Source: an uncultured Lachnospiraceae bacterium
GTDB lineage: Bacteria > Bacillota > Clostridia > Lachnospirales > Lachnospiraceae
Direction: 5' to 3'
Length of the DNA stretch: 51,620 bases
Assembly (NCBI GenBank): GCA_948470335.1
Contig: CAOKOL010000030.1
Location: forward strand, 1 to 51,620
This document shows, in pieces, positions 10,478-19,984 of this stretch. How positions within the stretch are numbered: position 1 is the first letter of the stretch; each line of letters starts with the position of its first letter. The notes under the pieces are model-generated. The model saw only the letters and a program-made list of their open reading frames with translations, had not been told where the DNA came from and did no database searches. Both the position numbers and the translations under genes were made by a program.

Positions 10478-11740
10478 TTGACTACGATTGTTTTAACACA
10501 GTATGACGGTTCCATATTAGGCCCGATAGCCAAGTTATTGGGCGTTATTATGGATTTTATTTTTAATGTATGCAGCGGTATCGGAATTGAGAATATAGGA
10601 CTTTGTATTATTTTATTTACAATTGTAGTGAATCTTCTGATGCTGCCTCTGACAATTAATCAGCAGAAGTTTTCGAAGATGACTTCGATTATGAATCCGG
10701 AACTTCAGGCGATTACGCAGAAGTATAAAGGAAAAAAAGATCAGGATTCCATGATGAAACAGCAGGTAGAACAGCAGGCTGTCTATGAGAAATATGGAGT
10801 GTCTCCTACGGCGGGCTGTCTTCCTCTGCTGATACAGATGCCTATCCTTCTTGCGCTGTACCGGGTAATCTACAGTATTCCGGGTTATGTGACAGGGGTG
10901 AAAAACGCCTTTATGGGCGTAGTGGATCTGGTTGTTACCCAGAATGGTTTTACGGATAAGCTGATAACCTTTGCCGAAACCTTTAAGCTGGAAAAGTTTG
11001 ACTACACCGGAGCCACCGCCGAGTCTATGGACAGAATCGTGGATCTGCTGTACAAGTTTGACAGAGCGAACTGGAATGAGTTTCTGGATGCTTTTCCGGC
11101 CATAGCGGATCAGGCCCAGCCTTTTATTGACAAGATTATTCATATGAATCTGTTTTTGGGCGGCATTAATCTGGCGGAGGCGCCGGGATTTATGCCCAGT
11201 ATTGCATGGGTGATTCCGATTCTGGCCGGATTAAGTCAGTGGTACAGTACAAAGCTGATGTCCAGTGCGCAGCCGGCTATGGATGACAAAGACAATCCGA
11301 TGGCTGCCGTCAGCAAAAGCATGAATATCTACATGCCTATTTTTTCCGTGGTAATCTGTATTACCCTTCCTGCCGGCGTAGGTTTATACTGGGTGGCCAG
11401 CAGCGTGGTGAGAATTGTGATGCAGGCCGGTATCAATGCTTATATGAATAAGCTGGATATGAGCGAGATCATGAAGAAAAACATTGAGAAGCAGAATAAA
11501 AAGCGGGAGAAGAAGGGTCTGCCTCCGATCCGCGACAACGCGAATATCAGTGTGAAAAAGAATTATAACAAGACGCTCGCCCAGATCGAGGAAGAGACGA
11601 GAAAGAAAAAAGAACCGTCGAAGCCTGTCGAAAAGCAGGATAATACGAAGTATTATGAAGAGCATGGAATCAAACAGGGAAGTATTGCGTCGAAAGCCCG
11701 TATGGTGGAAGAGTTTAATAAGAAAAATATGAAAAAGTAA
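10478..11740 (+). CDS. yidC: membrane protein insertase YidC (SpoIIIJ/Oxa1 family)
   Basis: Inserts proteins into the cytoplasmic membrane, with or without SecYEG. The 420 residues include the conserved Oxa1-type core with PLTINQQKFSKMTSI, the coiled hairpin NPELQAITQKYKG and the PTAGCLPLLIQMPILLALYRVI segment. A larger external loop follows (about 150-230), then the last membrane spans near 300, and a very basic C-terminal tail expected to contact ribosomes. Translation starts at a TTG with AGGAGG 7 bases upstream; the ATG just before it runs into a stop. It has no lipoprotein cysteine, unlike B. subtilis SpoIIIJ. Confidence 0.95.
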   Translation: MTTIVLTQYDGSILGPIAKLLGVIMDFIFNVCSGIGIENIGLCIILFTIVVNLLMLPLTINQQKFSKMTSIMNPELQAITQKYKGKKDQDSMMKQQVEQQAVYEKYGVSPTAGCLPLLIQMPILLALYRVIYSIPGYVTGVKNAFMGVVDLVVTQNGFTDKLITFAETFKLEKFDYTGATAESMDRIVDLLYKFDRANWNEFLDAFPAIADQAQPFIDKIIHMNLFLGGINLAEAPGFMPSIAWVIPILAGLSQWYSTKLMSSAQPAMDDKDNPMAAVSKSMNIYMPIFSVVICITLPAGVGLYWVASSVVRIVMQAGINAYMNKLDMSEIMKKNIEKQNKKREKKGLPPIRDNANISVKKNYNKTLAQIEEETRKKKEPSKPVEKQDNTKYYEEHGIKQGSIASKARMVEEFNKKNMKK

Positions 11741-11775
11741 GAATAAGGGTATGGCGCAATGTGGAGGTTATCAGA

Positions 11776-12648
11776 ATGGAGTATAAAGAATTTTCCGCGA
11801 AGACGATAGAGGATGCCGTGATTAAGGCTTCCATTGAGCTGGAGACAGCCAGCGATCATATTGAATATGAGGTAATCGAAAAAGGAAGTACGGGAATATT
11901 AGGATTGTTTGGTTCCAGACCCGCAGTGATTAAAGCAAGAGTAAAAGCAGAAGCTGCGGCAGAGGATATCGCGCCTGTTAAATCTGCCGTAAAAGAAAGT
12001 GTCAAGAAAGAAAAGATAGAAAATCCTGAAAAAATCGAGAAAACAGCAAAGCCTGAGAAGTCTGCGGAAACAGCCGGCATGGAGGCCCGCGAGAAAGAGA
12101 CGGTTACGGAGCCGAAAGAGGAGTCTTTGCCTGGTCCGGCAGAGCATAAAAAGGAAACAGGATCGGTTGATTCAGCGTTCGATTCCTCCGAGTATGAAAC
12201 GTTTTTAAATGATATATTCAGAATTATGAATATGGAAGTAAACATCGAAAGCAAATTTGATGAGAAGAACAGTATGCTGGACATCAATCTGATCGGAGAC
12301 GATATGGGAATTCTGATCGGAAAAAGAGGACAGACTTTGGATTCTCTTCAGTATCTGATCAGTCTTCTCGTGAATAAAAAGAGAGAAAATTATGTCAGAG
12401 TGAAGCTGGATACGGAAAATTACAGGGAGCGGAGAAAGGAAACGCTGGAGACGCTGGCAAAGAATATTGCCAATAAGGTAAAGCGCACGAAACGGCCGGT
12501 TTCCCTGGAGCCGATGAATCCTTATGAGAGACGGGTGATTCATGCCGTTCTTCAGAATGACAAGTATGTACTGACCAGAAGCGAAGGGGAAGAACCTTAC
12601 AGACATGTGGTTGTATTTTTGAAAAGAGAGAGATATCATAAATCCTGA
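11776..12648 (+). CDS. jag: RNA-binding protein Jag/KhpB (Jag-N, KH and R3H domains)
   Basis: Single-stranded RNA-binding protein tied to cell elongation and division in Firmicutes. It has the Jag-N domain (1-50), a long charged low-complexity linker rich in Lys, Glu and Ala (about 55-140), a type II KH domain with IGKRGQTLDSLQYL, and an R3H domain near ERRVIHAVLQ. I chose the ATG at 11776 (MEYKEF), with GGAGG 8 bases before it, over the in-frame GTG at 11761 that overlaps this site. It is followed by a strong terminator. Confidence 0.94.
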   Translation: MEYKEFSAKTIEDAVIKASIELETASDHIEYEVIEKGSTGILGLFGSRPAVIKARVKAEAAAEDIAPVKSAVKESVKKEKIENPEKIEKTAKPEKSAETAGMEAREKETVTEPKEESLPGPAEHKKETGSVDSAFDSSEYETFLNDIFRIMNMEVNIESKFDEKNSMLDINLIGDDMGILIGKRGQTLDSLQYLISLLVNKKRENYVRVKLDTENYRERRKETLETLAKNIANKVKRTKRPVSLEPMNPYERRVIHAVLQNDKYVLTRSEGEEPYRHVVVFLKRERYHKS

Positions 12649-12672
12649 TTTGCACATGGGTTATATGAAGAT

Positions 12673-12716
12673 AAGGGGCTGTCGCAATGCTTGAATTTTT
12701 GCAGCAGCTCCTTTTT
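12673..12716 (+). terminator. intrinsic terminator after jag
   Basis: A 15-bp stem (12673-12687 with 12699-12713, one mismatch and two G-T pairs), an 11-base loop, then a run of five T. It separates the rpmH-to-jag operon from mnmE. Transcription of mnmE must come from read-through or from a promoter in the short gap. Confidence 0.8.
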
Positions 12717-12753
12717 CACATAAAGGTATACAAAGAAAAACGGGGAACAGTTT

Positions 12754-14130
12754 ATGTATCATGATACGATTGCGGCGGTCGGTACGGCTATGAGCCATTC
12801 CGGAATAGGGATTGTGCGGATCAGCGGGGAAGATGCCGTTACTGTGGCCGACCGGATATTTCGGTTTAAGAAAAAAAAATTAAGTCTTTCTCAGGTTGAG
12901 ACGCATACGATTCATTACGGTTATATCATGGAAGAAGGAAAGATGATCGACGAGGTTCTGGTTTCCGTAATGAAGGGACCTCACAGCTATACGGCTGAAG
13001 ATGTGGTGGAGATTAACTGTCACGGCGGCGTGCTGGTGATGAAACGGATTCTGGAGCTTGTCCTGAAAAACGGCGCCAGAACGGCAGAAGCCGGAGAATT
13101 TACCAAAAGAGCTTTTCTGAACGGGCGTATTGATCTGTCCCAGGCGGAGGCCGTGATCGACCTGATTAATTCAAAAAATGATTTCGCGATGAAAAGCGCG
13201 GCAGGACAGTTGTCAGGCAGGCTTTCGGAAAAGATCAGGCAGTTAAGGGAACAGATTCTGCATGAAATTGCAGCGATTGAAGCTGCCCTGGATGATCCGG
13301 AGCATATTACGCTGGAGGGATACAAAGAAGCGCTGGCAGGGAAACTGGATTCCATGCTTTTGGATATGAATCTGCTTATTTCCAATGCGGAGAATGGAAG
13401 AATGCTTTCAGAAGGAATCAAGACCGTGATTCTCGGAAAGCCCAATGCAGGAAAATCTTCTCTGCTGAATCTGCTGCTGGGGGAAGACCGGGCAATTGTG
13501 ACAGAGATTGCCGGAACGACCAGAGATACCCTTGAAGAACAGATTCTTCTGGACGGAATCGGGTTGAAGCTGATTGATACGGCCGGAATCAGGGAGACGG
13601 AAGATGTTGTGGAAAAAATCGGGGTCACGAAAGCCGTGGGACAGGCGGAGGATGCGGATCTGATTTTGTATGTGGTGGATTCTTCCGTGAATCTGGATGA
13701 CAGTGACAGGCAGATTATCGAAATGATAAAGGAGCGCCGGGGAATCGTTCTGATGAATAAGTCAGATCTGGAAGGGGTACTGGACAGCAGACTGCTGTGT
13801 AAACTGACAGATAAACGGGTGATTTCCTTTTCCGCCAAAGAGGGTTTTGGGCTTTCGGAGCTGAAAGATGCCATAAAAGATATGTTTATGAATCAGGAAC
13901 TGTCTTTTAATGACGAATGGTGTCTGACCAATCTGCGGCATAAGCAGGCGATGGGGGAGGCCCTTGAAAGTCTGAAATTGGTCAAACAGAGTGTGGAGGA
14001 CGGGATGCCGGAGGATTTCTTTTCCATTGATCTGATGAATGCTTATGAAAAGCTGGGACTGATTGTGGGAGAAGCGGTGGAAGATGATCTGGTGGAGGAG
14101 ATATTCAGTCATTTCTGTATGGGAAAATAA
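12754..14130 (+). CDS. mnmE: tRNA uridine-5-carboxymethylaminomethyl(34) synthesis GTPase MnmE
   Basis: With MnmG it modifies the wobble uridine of certain tRNAs. It has the N-terminal tetrahydrofolate-binding domain (1-120), a helical domain split around the G domain, and GTPase motifs GKPNAGKS (228-235), DTAGIRET and NKSD. The C-terminal CMGK (455-458) holds the catalytic cysteine. The 458 residues are standard. It precedes mnmG by 90 bases, the usual pairing. Confidence 0.97.
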   Translation: MYHDTIAAVGTAMSHSGIGIVRISGEDAVTVADRIFRFKKKKLSLSQVETHTIHYGYIMEEGKMIDEVLVSVMKGPHSYTAEDVVEINCHGGVLVMKRILELVLKNGARTAEAGEFTKRAFLNGRIDLSQAEAVIDLINSKNDFAMKSAAGQLSGRLSEKIRQLREQILHEIAAIEAALDDPEHITLEGYKEALAGKLDSMLLDMNLLISNAENGRMLSEGIKTVILGKPNAGKSSLLNLLLGEDRAIVTEIAGTTRDTLEEQILLDGIGLKLIDTAGIRETEDVVEKIGVTKAVGQAEDADLILYVVDSSVNLDDSDRQIIEMIKERRGIVLMNKSDLEGVLDSRLLCKLTDKRVISFSAKEGFGLSELKDAIKDMFMNQELSFNDEWCLTNLRHKQAMGEALESLKLVKQSVEDGMPEDFFSIDLMNAYEKLGLIVGEAVEDDLVEEIFSHFCMGK

Positions 14131-14220
14131 GGAAGCGTTGAACAGGGATATTTTTCTGTCAGCGCAGAGCCGTGAAGATCAGTAAGGGATTCATGAAGTT
14201 TTGGTATAAGGGATAGTAGA

Positions 14221-16155
14221 ATGGAGTGTCAGAATAAATTGTCTGAGAATATGGTGAATCAAAAAGAAGCGCCGGTTTTCGCACCTGCAAAAAGGCTTGA
14301 GGAGGTCTATGACGTGGCGGTGGTGGGAGCCGGACATGCGGGCTGTGAAGCGGCGCTGGCCGCAGCCAGAATGGGTATGGAAACGATTATGTTTACGGTG
14401 AGCGTCGACAGTATTGCGCTGATGCCCTGTAATCCCAATATCGGCGGCAGCTCTAAGGGGCATCTGGTAAGAGAGATCGACGCTTTGGGCGGCGAGATGG
14501 GGAAAAATATTGATAAAACCTTTATTCAGTCGAAAATGCTGAATCGGTCGAAGGGTCCGGCGGTACATTCGCTGCGGGCCCAGGCGGACAAACAGGAGTA
14601 TACGAGACAGATGCGGTTTGTGCTGGAAAACACGGATCACCTGACGATTCGTCAGGCGGAGGTTTCGGAGCTGGTGGTGGAGGATGGCGTTTTACGGGGT
14701 GTAAAAACATATTCCGGCGCTCTGTATCGGTGCCAGGCGGCGGTACTGTGTACCGGAACGTATCTGAAAGCAAGATGTATATACGGCGAAGTCAGCAACG
14801 CCACGGGTCCGAACGGTCTGCAGGCCGCAAATCATCTGACGGATTGTTTGAAAGCGCTTGGAATTGAAATGTTCCGGTTTAAGACGGGAACGCCGGCCAG
14901 AGTGGACAGAAGAAGCATAGATTTTTCAAAAATGGCGGAGCAGTTCGGCGATGAGAGAGTAGTGCCTTTTTCTTTTTCCACGGACCCGGATTCGGTGCAG
15001 AAGGAACAGGTTTCCTGCTGGCTTACGTATACGAATGAGGAAACCCATCAGATTATCCGGGAGAATCTGGACCGCTCGCCTTTATTTTCCGGTGCCATCG
15101 AAGGGACAGGTCCCAGATATTGTCCTTCTATTGAAGATAAAGTGGTAAAATTTGCGGATAAGGACCGGCATCAGATTTTTGTGGAACCGGAAGGGCTTTA
15201 TACCAATGAGATGTATCTGGCCGGCATGTCCAGTTCTCTGCCGGAGGATGTTCAGTATGCCATGTACAGAACACTGCCGGGACTGGAACATGTAAAAATT
15301 GTCAGAAATGCTTATGCCATTGAGTATGACTGTATTAATCCGAGACAGTTAAATCCGACGCTGGAGTTTAAGAAAATCCGGGGGCTTTTCAGCGGCGGAC
15401 AGTTTAACGGAAGTTCCGGATACGAGGAGGCGGCGGCCCAGGGACTGATTGCCGGGATTAACGCGGCTCTCTATATTAAGAAGAAAGAACCGCTGATTTT
15501 AGACCGTTCGCAGGCTTATATCGGTGTTTTGATTGACGATCTGGTGACAAAAGAAAATCATGAGCCTTACCGGATGATGACTTCCAGATCAGAATACAGA
15601 CTGCTGCTGCGTCAGGACAATGCGGATCTGCGGTTGTCAGAAATTGGATATCAGGCAGGACTGGTCAGTGAAGAACGGATCGGTTATGTGAGATGGAAAA
15701 TTAAGGAAATCGAGAAGGAAATAAAGAGACTGGAAAATACAAAAATCGGCGGCAATGAACAGGTGCAGCAGTTTTTAAGAGATCATCAGAGTACGGAATT
15801 AAAAAACGGTGCGTCTCTGGCGGAACTGATTAAACGGCCTGAGCTGGATTATGAGTTGGTATGCTGTCTGGATCCGGGAAGGCCGAAGCTTCCGGAAGAT
15901 GTGCGGGAACAGGTGAATATCAATCTGAAATATGAAGGATATATCAGACGGCAGCGGCAGCAGGTGATGCAGTTTAAAAAGCTGGAAGAAAAACGGCTGG
16001 ACCCTTCCTTTGACTATTCAAAAGTCAGCGGACTGAGGAAAGAAGCGGTTCAGAAGCTGAATCTGTATAAACCGATGTCCATCGGACAGGCCGGCAGAAT
16101 TTCCGGTGTTTCTCCGGCAGATATTTCTGTGCTGCTGGTATACTTAAAACAATAA
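14221..16155 (+). CDS. mnmG: tRNA uridine-5-carboxymethylaminomethyl(34) synthesis enzyme MnmG
   Basis: FAD-dependent partner of MnmE. The dinucleotide-binding motif [19 protein letters not shown] begins near residue 35. [13 protein letters not shown], the [13 protein letters not shown] motif and the C-terminal helical domain that binds MnmE all match the family. The 644 residues are slightly long because of about 28 extra N-terminal residues. The ATG used here has only a weak ribosome-binding site, and no later start keeps the conserved YDVAVVGAG strand with a good site. The exact start is therefore uncertain. Confidence 0.96.
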   Translation: MECQNKLSENMVNQKEAPVFAPAKRLEEVYDVAVVGAGHAGCEAALAAARMGMETIMFTVSVDSIALMPCNPNIGGSSKGHLVREIDALGGEMGKNIDKTFIQSKMLNRSKGPAVHSLRAQADKQEYTRQMRFVLENTDHLTIRQAEVSELVVEDGVLRGVKTYSGALYRCQAAVLCTGTYLKARCIYGEVSNATGPNGLQAANHLTDCLKALGIEMFRFKTGTPARVDRRSIDFSKMAEQFGDERVVPFSFSTDPDSVQKEQVSCWLTYTNEETHQIIRENLDRSPLFSGAIEGTGPRYCPSIEDKVVKFADKDRHQIFVEPEGLYTNEMYLAGMSSSLPEDVQYAMYRTLPGLEHVKIVRNAYAIEYDCINPRQLNPTLEFKKIRGLFSGGQFNGSSGYEEAAAQGLIAGINAALYIKKKEPLILDRSQAYIGVLIDDLVTKENHEPYRMMTSRSEYRLLLRQDNADLRLSEIGYQAGLVSEERIGYVRWKIKEIEKEIKRLENTKIGGNEQVQQFLRDHQSTELKNGASLAELIKRPELDYELVCCLDPGRPKLPEDVREQVNINLKYEGYIRRQRQQVMQFKKLEEKRLDPSFDYSKVSGLRKEAVQKLNLYKPMSIGQAGRISGVSPADISVLLVYLKQ

Positions 16156-16201
16156 CTGAGAATCTTGTTTTGCAGGATTATGAACAAATTGGGGATAAAA
16201 T

Positions 16202-16240
16202 TGTGGATAACCTGGGAAAAAACTTAAAAATTGTGGATAA
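16202..16240. promoter_or_regulatory. pair of perfect DnaA boxes at the mnmG-rsmG junction
   Basis: Two identical TGTGGATAA 9-mers (16202-16210 and 16232-16240), both perfect DnaA boxes in the same orientation, have their starts exactly 30 bases apart, about three helical turns. They fall in the start region of rsmG, about 6.7 kb from the upstream oriC cluster. This could be a DnaA-controlled expression site or a titration site; binding is inferred. Confidence 0.55.
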
Positions 16241-16961
16241 GTCCTTTTTAACAGAGGCATTTCAAAGGGAAAACATTCAGATCAGCGATAAAAAAGCAGA
16301 ATTGTTGATTCGGTTTTATGAATTATTGATTCAGAAGAATAAAGTGATGAATCTGACCGGAATCACAGAATTTACACAGGTTGTTTATAAGCACTTTCTG
16401 GACAGTGTTTATGGAAAAACGGCGATGGATATTTTTTCAGATGCTTCGGTGATAGATATCGGAACCGGCGCCGGCTTTCCTGGTATTCCGCTGAAAATCT
16501 GTTATCCGGAACTGAAAATTACGCTGATGGATTCTCTGAACAAACGGGTAGGATTTTTAAATGAAGTGATCGGAGAACTGGGACTGACAGGAATTCGTGC
16601 AGTTCACAGCCGCGCGGAGGATCTGGGCCGGAATCCGGAATACCGGGAACAGTTTGATTATGCGGTTTCCAGAGCTGTGGCAGATTTGGCTGTCCTTGCT
16701 GAGTATTCGCTTCCTTTTGTGAAAACCGGCGGAAAGTTTATTTCTTATAAGGGCGGGGATGTGGAAGAAGAGTTGAACCGCAGTAAAAAAGCGATTGGGA
16801 TATTAGGCGGTCGTGTGACAGAGGTGAAACGTTTTTCTTATTCGGTTGCGGAAGAGGAAACTTATCAGAGGTCGATGATTGTCATTGAAAAAGTAAAGGA
16901 AACCGCAAAAAAATATCCCCGGAAAGCAGGAACTCCGGGGAAGATGCCGTTGGGCAGGTAA
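16203..16961 (+). CDS. rsmG: 16S rRNA (guanine-N7) methyltransferase RsmG (GidB)
   Basis: Methylates 16S rRNA at the G527-equivalent using S-adenosylmethionine. The SAM-binding loop is VIDIGTGAGFPGIPLKI. MNLTGITE, the KHFLDS segment, SRAVADLAVLAEY and the C-terminal KYPRKAGTPGK tail are all typical. The open frame reaches back to a TTG at 16170, but that has no ribosome-binding site. I chose the GTG at 16203 (252 residues), with GGGGA 7 bases upstream. A further GTG at 16233 is also possible. Family homology begins near the FLTEAF segment. Confidence 0.93.
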   Translation: MDNLGKNLKIVDKSFLTEAFQRENIQISDKKAELLIRFYELLIQKNKVMNLTGITEFTQVVYKHFLDSVYGKTAMDIFSDASVIDIGTGAGFPGIPLKICYPELKITLMDSLNKRVGFLNEVIGELGLTGIRAVHSRAEDLGRNPEYREQFDYAVSRAVADLAVLAEYSLPFVKTGGKFISYKGGDVEEELNRSKKAIGILGGRVTEVKRFSYSVAEEETYQRSMIVIEKVKETAKKYPRKAGTPGKMPLGR

Positions 16962-16998
16962 AGATTGTTTGATTGCATAAATACTTCTTAAATACTTT

Positions 16999-17949
16999 TT
17001 AAAGAAATGCTTCTATGAAAGCAGCAGTTTTTTCCGGATTTTCCATATGAGGATAATGGGTTGTGTCAGCAATCAACTGTGATTTTATGGAAGCATTTAT
17101 TTTTTTATAATCTCTGATCGTCTGTTCAATTCTTGCTTCTCCCGTACCTCCGAGAATACAGATCGGGCATGACAGTTTCTGAAGGGCATTGACCACAGGA
17201 ATCTGTACGTAGTTGGCCTTCAGGCTGCCGTATAAATATTTGACTCTGTAGTTTCCGAGATGGGAAGCCTCATGAAATGCCTGGATATCAAAATCCTGTA
17301 CATGGGCAGGCTGATAAAATCCGTCGTATTTCAGTTTTCTTCCGATCATAAACCGGGAATGCATCATATTATAAAGCAAAGTTCCCAGAATAGGAAGCTG
17401 TATCAGGTTTCGCAGAAATTTTTCCTGTTTTTCCGGAATCTGATAGGTTTCGGACAGTTCTTCCGGGTTAATGAAAATTACTTTATTGAATAATTGACAC
17501 CGGTACATAGCGGACATAAGCAGGAGAGAAGAGGCGCTGCCGCTGGATACGACATCGCAGGGATCTCCGATGATTTGTTTGATAAAATCGGTGATAAGCT
17601 GTACATATAAAAAGTTGGTGTAAGTAAAATTCGGCTTTTCGGAACGGCCGCATCCCAGTAAATCTATGGTGTATACGGTATGATTTTTAATCAGTCTCTT
17701 TTTGATTTTTTTCCATTCGATATCGCAGGACATGGTGTCCAGTTCATGGATCAGCAGCAGCGGACTCCCGCTCCCTTCTTTCGTATAAAAAACTTTCCCA
17801 AGCTTCCAATTAAAATAGAAATCACGGTCAGTAGAGAGAGCGTTTTTGGAAACGGCCGATGAGAAAATATATTGATTGATCCCAGCCATGGCGGCAGCGG
17901 TAAGACCGGAGTATAAAATAAAATTTTTAACAGGATTTTTCTTTTTCAT
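16999..17949 (-). CDS. membrane-anchored alpha/beta hydrolase of unknown substrate
   Basis: 316 residues. An N-terminal hydrophobic segment (10-31) probably anchors it, followed by an alpha/beta-hydrolase fold with LLLIHELDTMS (oxyanion region), YTIDLLGCGRSEKP and a nucleophile elbow. The elbow reads SGSAS around Ser138 rather than GxSxG. The likely catalytic histidine is His298 or His301 in TTHYPHMENPE. I chose the ATG at 17949 (MKKKNP), with GGAGG 5 bases upstream, over 17967. It is antisense to and convergent with rsmG, and interrupts the usual rsmG-to-parA block. The substrate cannot be told from sequence. Confidence 0.8.
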   Translation of the reverse strand: MKKKNPVKNFILYSGLTAAAMAGINQYIFSSAVSKNALSTDRDFYFNWKLGKVFYTKEGSGSPLLLIHELDTMSCDIEWKKIKKRLIKNHTVYTIDLLGCGRSEKPNFTYTNFLYVQLITDFIKQIIGDPCDVVSSGSASSLLLMSAMYRCQLFNKVIFINPEELSETYQIPEKQEKFLRNLIQLPILGTLLYNMMHSRFMIGRKLKYDGFYQPAHVQDFDIQAFHEASHLGNYRVKYLYGSLKANYVQIPVVNALQKLSCPICILGGTGEARIEQTIRDYKKINASIKSQLIADTTHYPHMENPEKTAAFIEAFL

Positions 17950-18057
17950 ATTGACCTCCGCTTTCATTTGGATTAAAATATAATCTTATTTTATGCCATT
18001 ATTAAATCTGCGTCAATAGGTATGTTGGAAAATGGAATCAGTCGGTCAGTTTTAAAA

Positions 18058-18073
18058 TGTTTCACGTGAAACA
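18058..18073. other. parS: parS site 1
   Basis: The 16-base palindrome TGTTTCACGTGAAACA is a perfect match to the bacterial parS consensus recognised by ParB/Spo0J. It lies 199 bases before parA, in the gap between the antisense hydrolase and parA. Confidence 0.96.
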
Positions 18074-18143
18074 TTTTAGAAATCAAGTAAAAATGATGTT
18101 TTGCGAAAATGCATGTGCTTTTTTCTTAAAATTTTTTGAAAAA

Positions 18144-18159
18144 TGTTTCACGTGAAACA
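18144..18159. other. parS: parS site 2
   Basis: A second identical TGTTTCACGTGAAACA, 86 bases after the first. It lies just upstream of an extended -10-like TGGTATGAT (TATGAT at 18169-18174), over the expected -35 position. ParB bound here could therefore repress parA-parB. Confidence 0.96.
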
Positions 18160-18256
18160 TTTTTATGGTATGATTGATACATGAACAAAAGAAACGGCTC
18201 AAATTTGTTTGCGCAGTTATACAAAGAAACGAAATGTGGAGTAATAGGAGGAATCG

Positions 18257-19030
18257 ATGGGAAGGACGATTGCAATCGCAAATCAGAAAGGCGGTGTGGG
18301 GAAAACAACCACGGCAATTAATCTGTCTGCAAGTCTTGCGTTTATGAATCAAAAAGTACTGGCAATTGATATGGATCCCCAGGGGAATACCACCAGTGGA
18401 TTGGGTGTTGAAAAAAATGATCTTACATATACGGTATATGATTTGTTAATCGATCATGTTGGAATCGAAAACTGTATTATTAAAAATGTTTTTGAAAATC
18501 TGGATCTTTTACCATCGAATGTGCAGTTGTCAGGTGCTGAAATTGAACTGATCGGAATTGACCGAAAAGAGTATATGCTGAAACGGCAGATCAGTCAGGT
18601 GAAGGAGGAGTATGATTTTATCATTATAGACTGTCCTCCGTCTCTGAGTATGCTGACGATTAATTCCATGACGACAGCCGACACGATTTTGGTTCCGATT
18701 CAATGTGAATATTATGCGCTGGAAGGATTGAGCCAGTTGATCTATACGATTAATCTGGTAAAGAAACGGCTGAATCCGGATTTAGAGATGGAAGGCGTAG
18801 TGTTCACAATGTATGATGCACGAACAAACTTATCTTTGCAAGTCGTAGAAAATGTAAAAAATAATCTTCATCAGAATATCTATAAAACTATCATTCCCAG
18901 AAATGTTCGTCTGGCAGAAGCGCCCAGTCATGGACTTCCCATTCAAATGTATGATGCAAGATCGGCCGGAGCGGAAGCCTATCAGCTTCTGGCAAAAGAA
19001 GTGATTGAGAGAGGAACGGAAACCTGGTAA
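18257..19030 (+). CDS. parA: chromosome partitioning ATPase ParA (Soj)
   Basis: Deviant Walker A ATPase that works with ParB at parS to segregate origins, and in Bacillus also modulates DnaA. It has KGGVGKTT (11-18), the Walker A-prime DMDPQGN and the Walker B-like IIDCPPSLS. The 257 residues match Soj. It lacks an N-terminal DNA-binding extension, so it is the chromosomal small type. AGGAGG precedes the ATG. It is followed by parB with a 58-base gap. Confidence 0.96.
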   Translation: MGRTIAIANQKGGVGKTTTAINLSASLAFMNQKVLAIDMDPQGNTTSGLGVEKNDLTYTVYDLLIDHVGIENCIIKNVFENLDLLPSNVQLSGAEIELIGIDRKEYMLKRQISQVKEEYDFIIIDCPPSLSMLTINSMTTADTILVPIQCEYYALEGLSQLIYTINLVKKRLNPDLEMEGVVFTMYDARTNLSLQVVENVKNNLHQNIYKTIIPRNVRLAEAPSHGLPIQMYDARSAGAEAYQLLAKEVIERGTETW

Positions 19031-19088
19031 GGAACAGGAAAATATGTTTATTGTTGCCGGAAAGATTGATTTTTAGAAAGAGGAAACT

Positions 19089-19973
19089 ATGGTAAAAGGA
19101 AAAAAAGGATTGGGATTGGGTAAAGGACTTGAATCTTTGATCGAAATTCCTGAAGAAATCGAAAAGGCAGATCAGCCGGAAATATATTTGAAGATATCCC
19201 AGGTGGAGCCGAACAGAAAACAGCCCCGTAAAAATTTTGATGAGAATGCCATGGAAGAACTGGCCGAATCGGTGAAGCAATACGGGATTATTCAGCCTTT
19301 AATCGTAAGAAAAAAAGAACATTATTATGAGATTATTGCGGGGGAACGAAGATGGCGAGCCGCAAAAATGGCAGGGTTGAAAGAAATTCCTGTTGTGATA
19401 AAAAATTATACCGATGAAGAAATTATGGAAATCTCTCTGATTGAAAATATTCAGAGAGAAAATCTGAATCCGATAGAAGAGGCAGCCGCTTATCAGCTTT
19501 TAATTCAGGAATTTCATTTAAAACAGGAGGATATCGCTTCCAAAGTATCCAAGAGCAGAACTTTTATAACCAATGCAATGCGTTTGCTGAAATTAGACGA
19601 ACGGGTTCAGAATATGATTTCGGAATCGTTGCTTACCAGCGGTCATGCCCGGGCATTGTTAGGAATTGAAAATAGAGATCTTCAGTATGAGACTGCCATG
19701 AAAGTTTATGATGAAGGACTTAGTGTGCGGGAAGTGGAACGGCTGGTTAAAAAGATCAATGCACCGCCGAAAGAGGAGGAAGCGGATCAGGCAGATTTAC
19801 ATAAAGAACAATATCAGCTTATCTATGAAAATGCAGAGAATAAACTGAAGACAATTATGGGTACGAAAGTGAACATCAAAAATAAAAATAACAATAAGGG
19901 AAAAATAGAAATAGAATATTACTCCCTGGATGAACTGGAACGGCTGATGGAGCTGTTTGAACATATACATTAA
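19089..19973 (+). CDS. parB: chromosome partitioning protein ParB (Spo0J)
   Basis: parS-binding CTP-dependent clamp. It starts with the basic GLGKGLESLIE motif expected to touch ParA. The CTP-binding N-domain carries GERRWRAAKMAG and ENIQRENLNPIEEA. The HTH region is near QEDIASKVSKSRTFITN, and a C-terminal dimerisation domain follows. 294 residues is usual. The two perfect parS sites just upstream of parA support its identity. Confidence 0.96.
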   Translation: MVKGKKGLGLGKGLESLIEIPEEIEKADQPEIYLKISQVEPNRKQPRKNFDENAMEELAESVKQYGIIQPLIVRKKEHYYEIIAGERRWRAAKMAGLKEIPVVIKNYTDEEIMEISLIENIQRENLNPIEEAAAYQLLIQEFHLKQEDIASKVSKSRTFITNAMRLLKLDERVQNMISESLLTSGHARALLGIENRDLQYETAMKVYDEGLSVREVERLVKKINAPPKEEEADQADLHKEQYQLIYENAENKLKTIMGTKVNIKNKNNNKGKIEIEYYSLDELERLMELFEHIH

Positions 19974-19984
19974 AGGAGAAAACG

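Noticed and set aside
13020..13874. Open frame of 284 codons antisense to mnmE
   Set aside because: It lies wholly opposite a strongly conserved gene, is Ser/Ile/Arg-rich in the way of shadow frames, and matches no family.
16917..16940. Inverted repeat CCCCGG / CCGGGG near the rsmG 3' end, considered as a terminator
   Set aside because: It lies inside conserved rsmG coding sequence (the KYPRKAGTPGK tail) and has no T-run after it.
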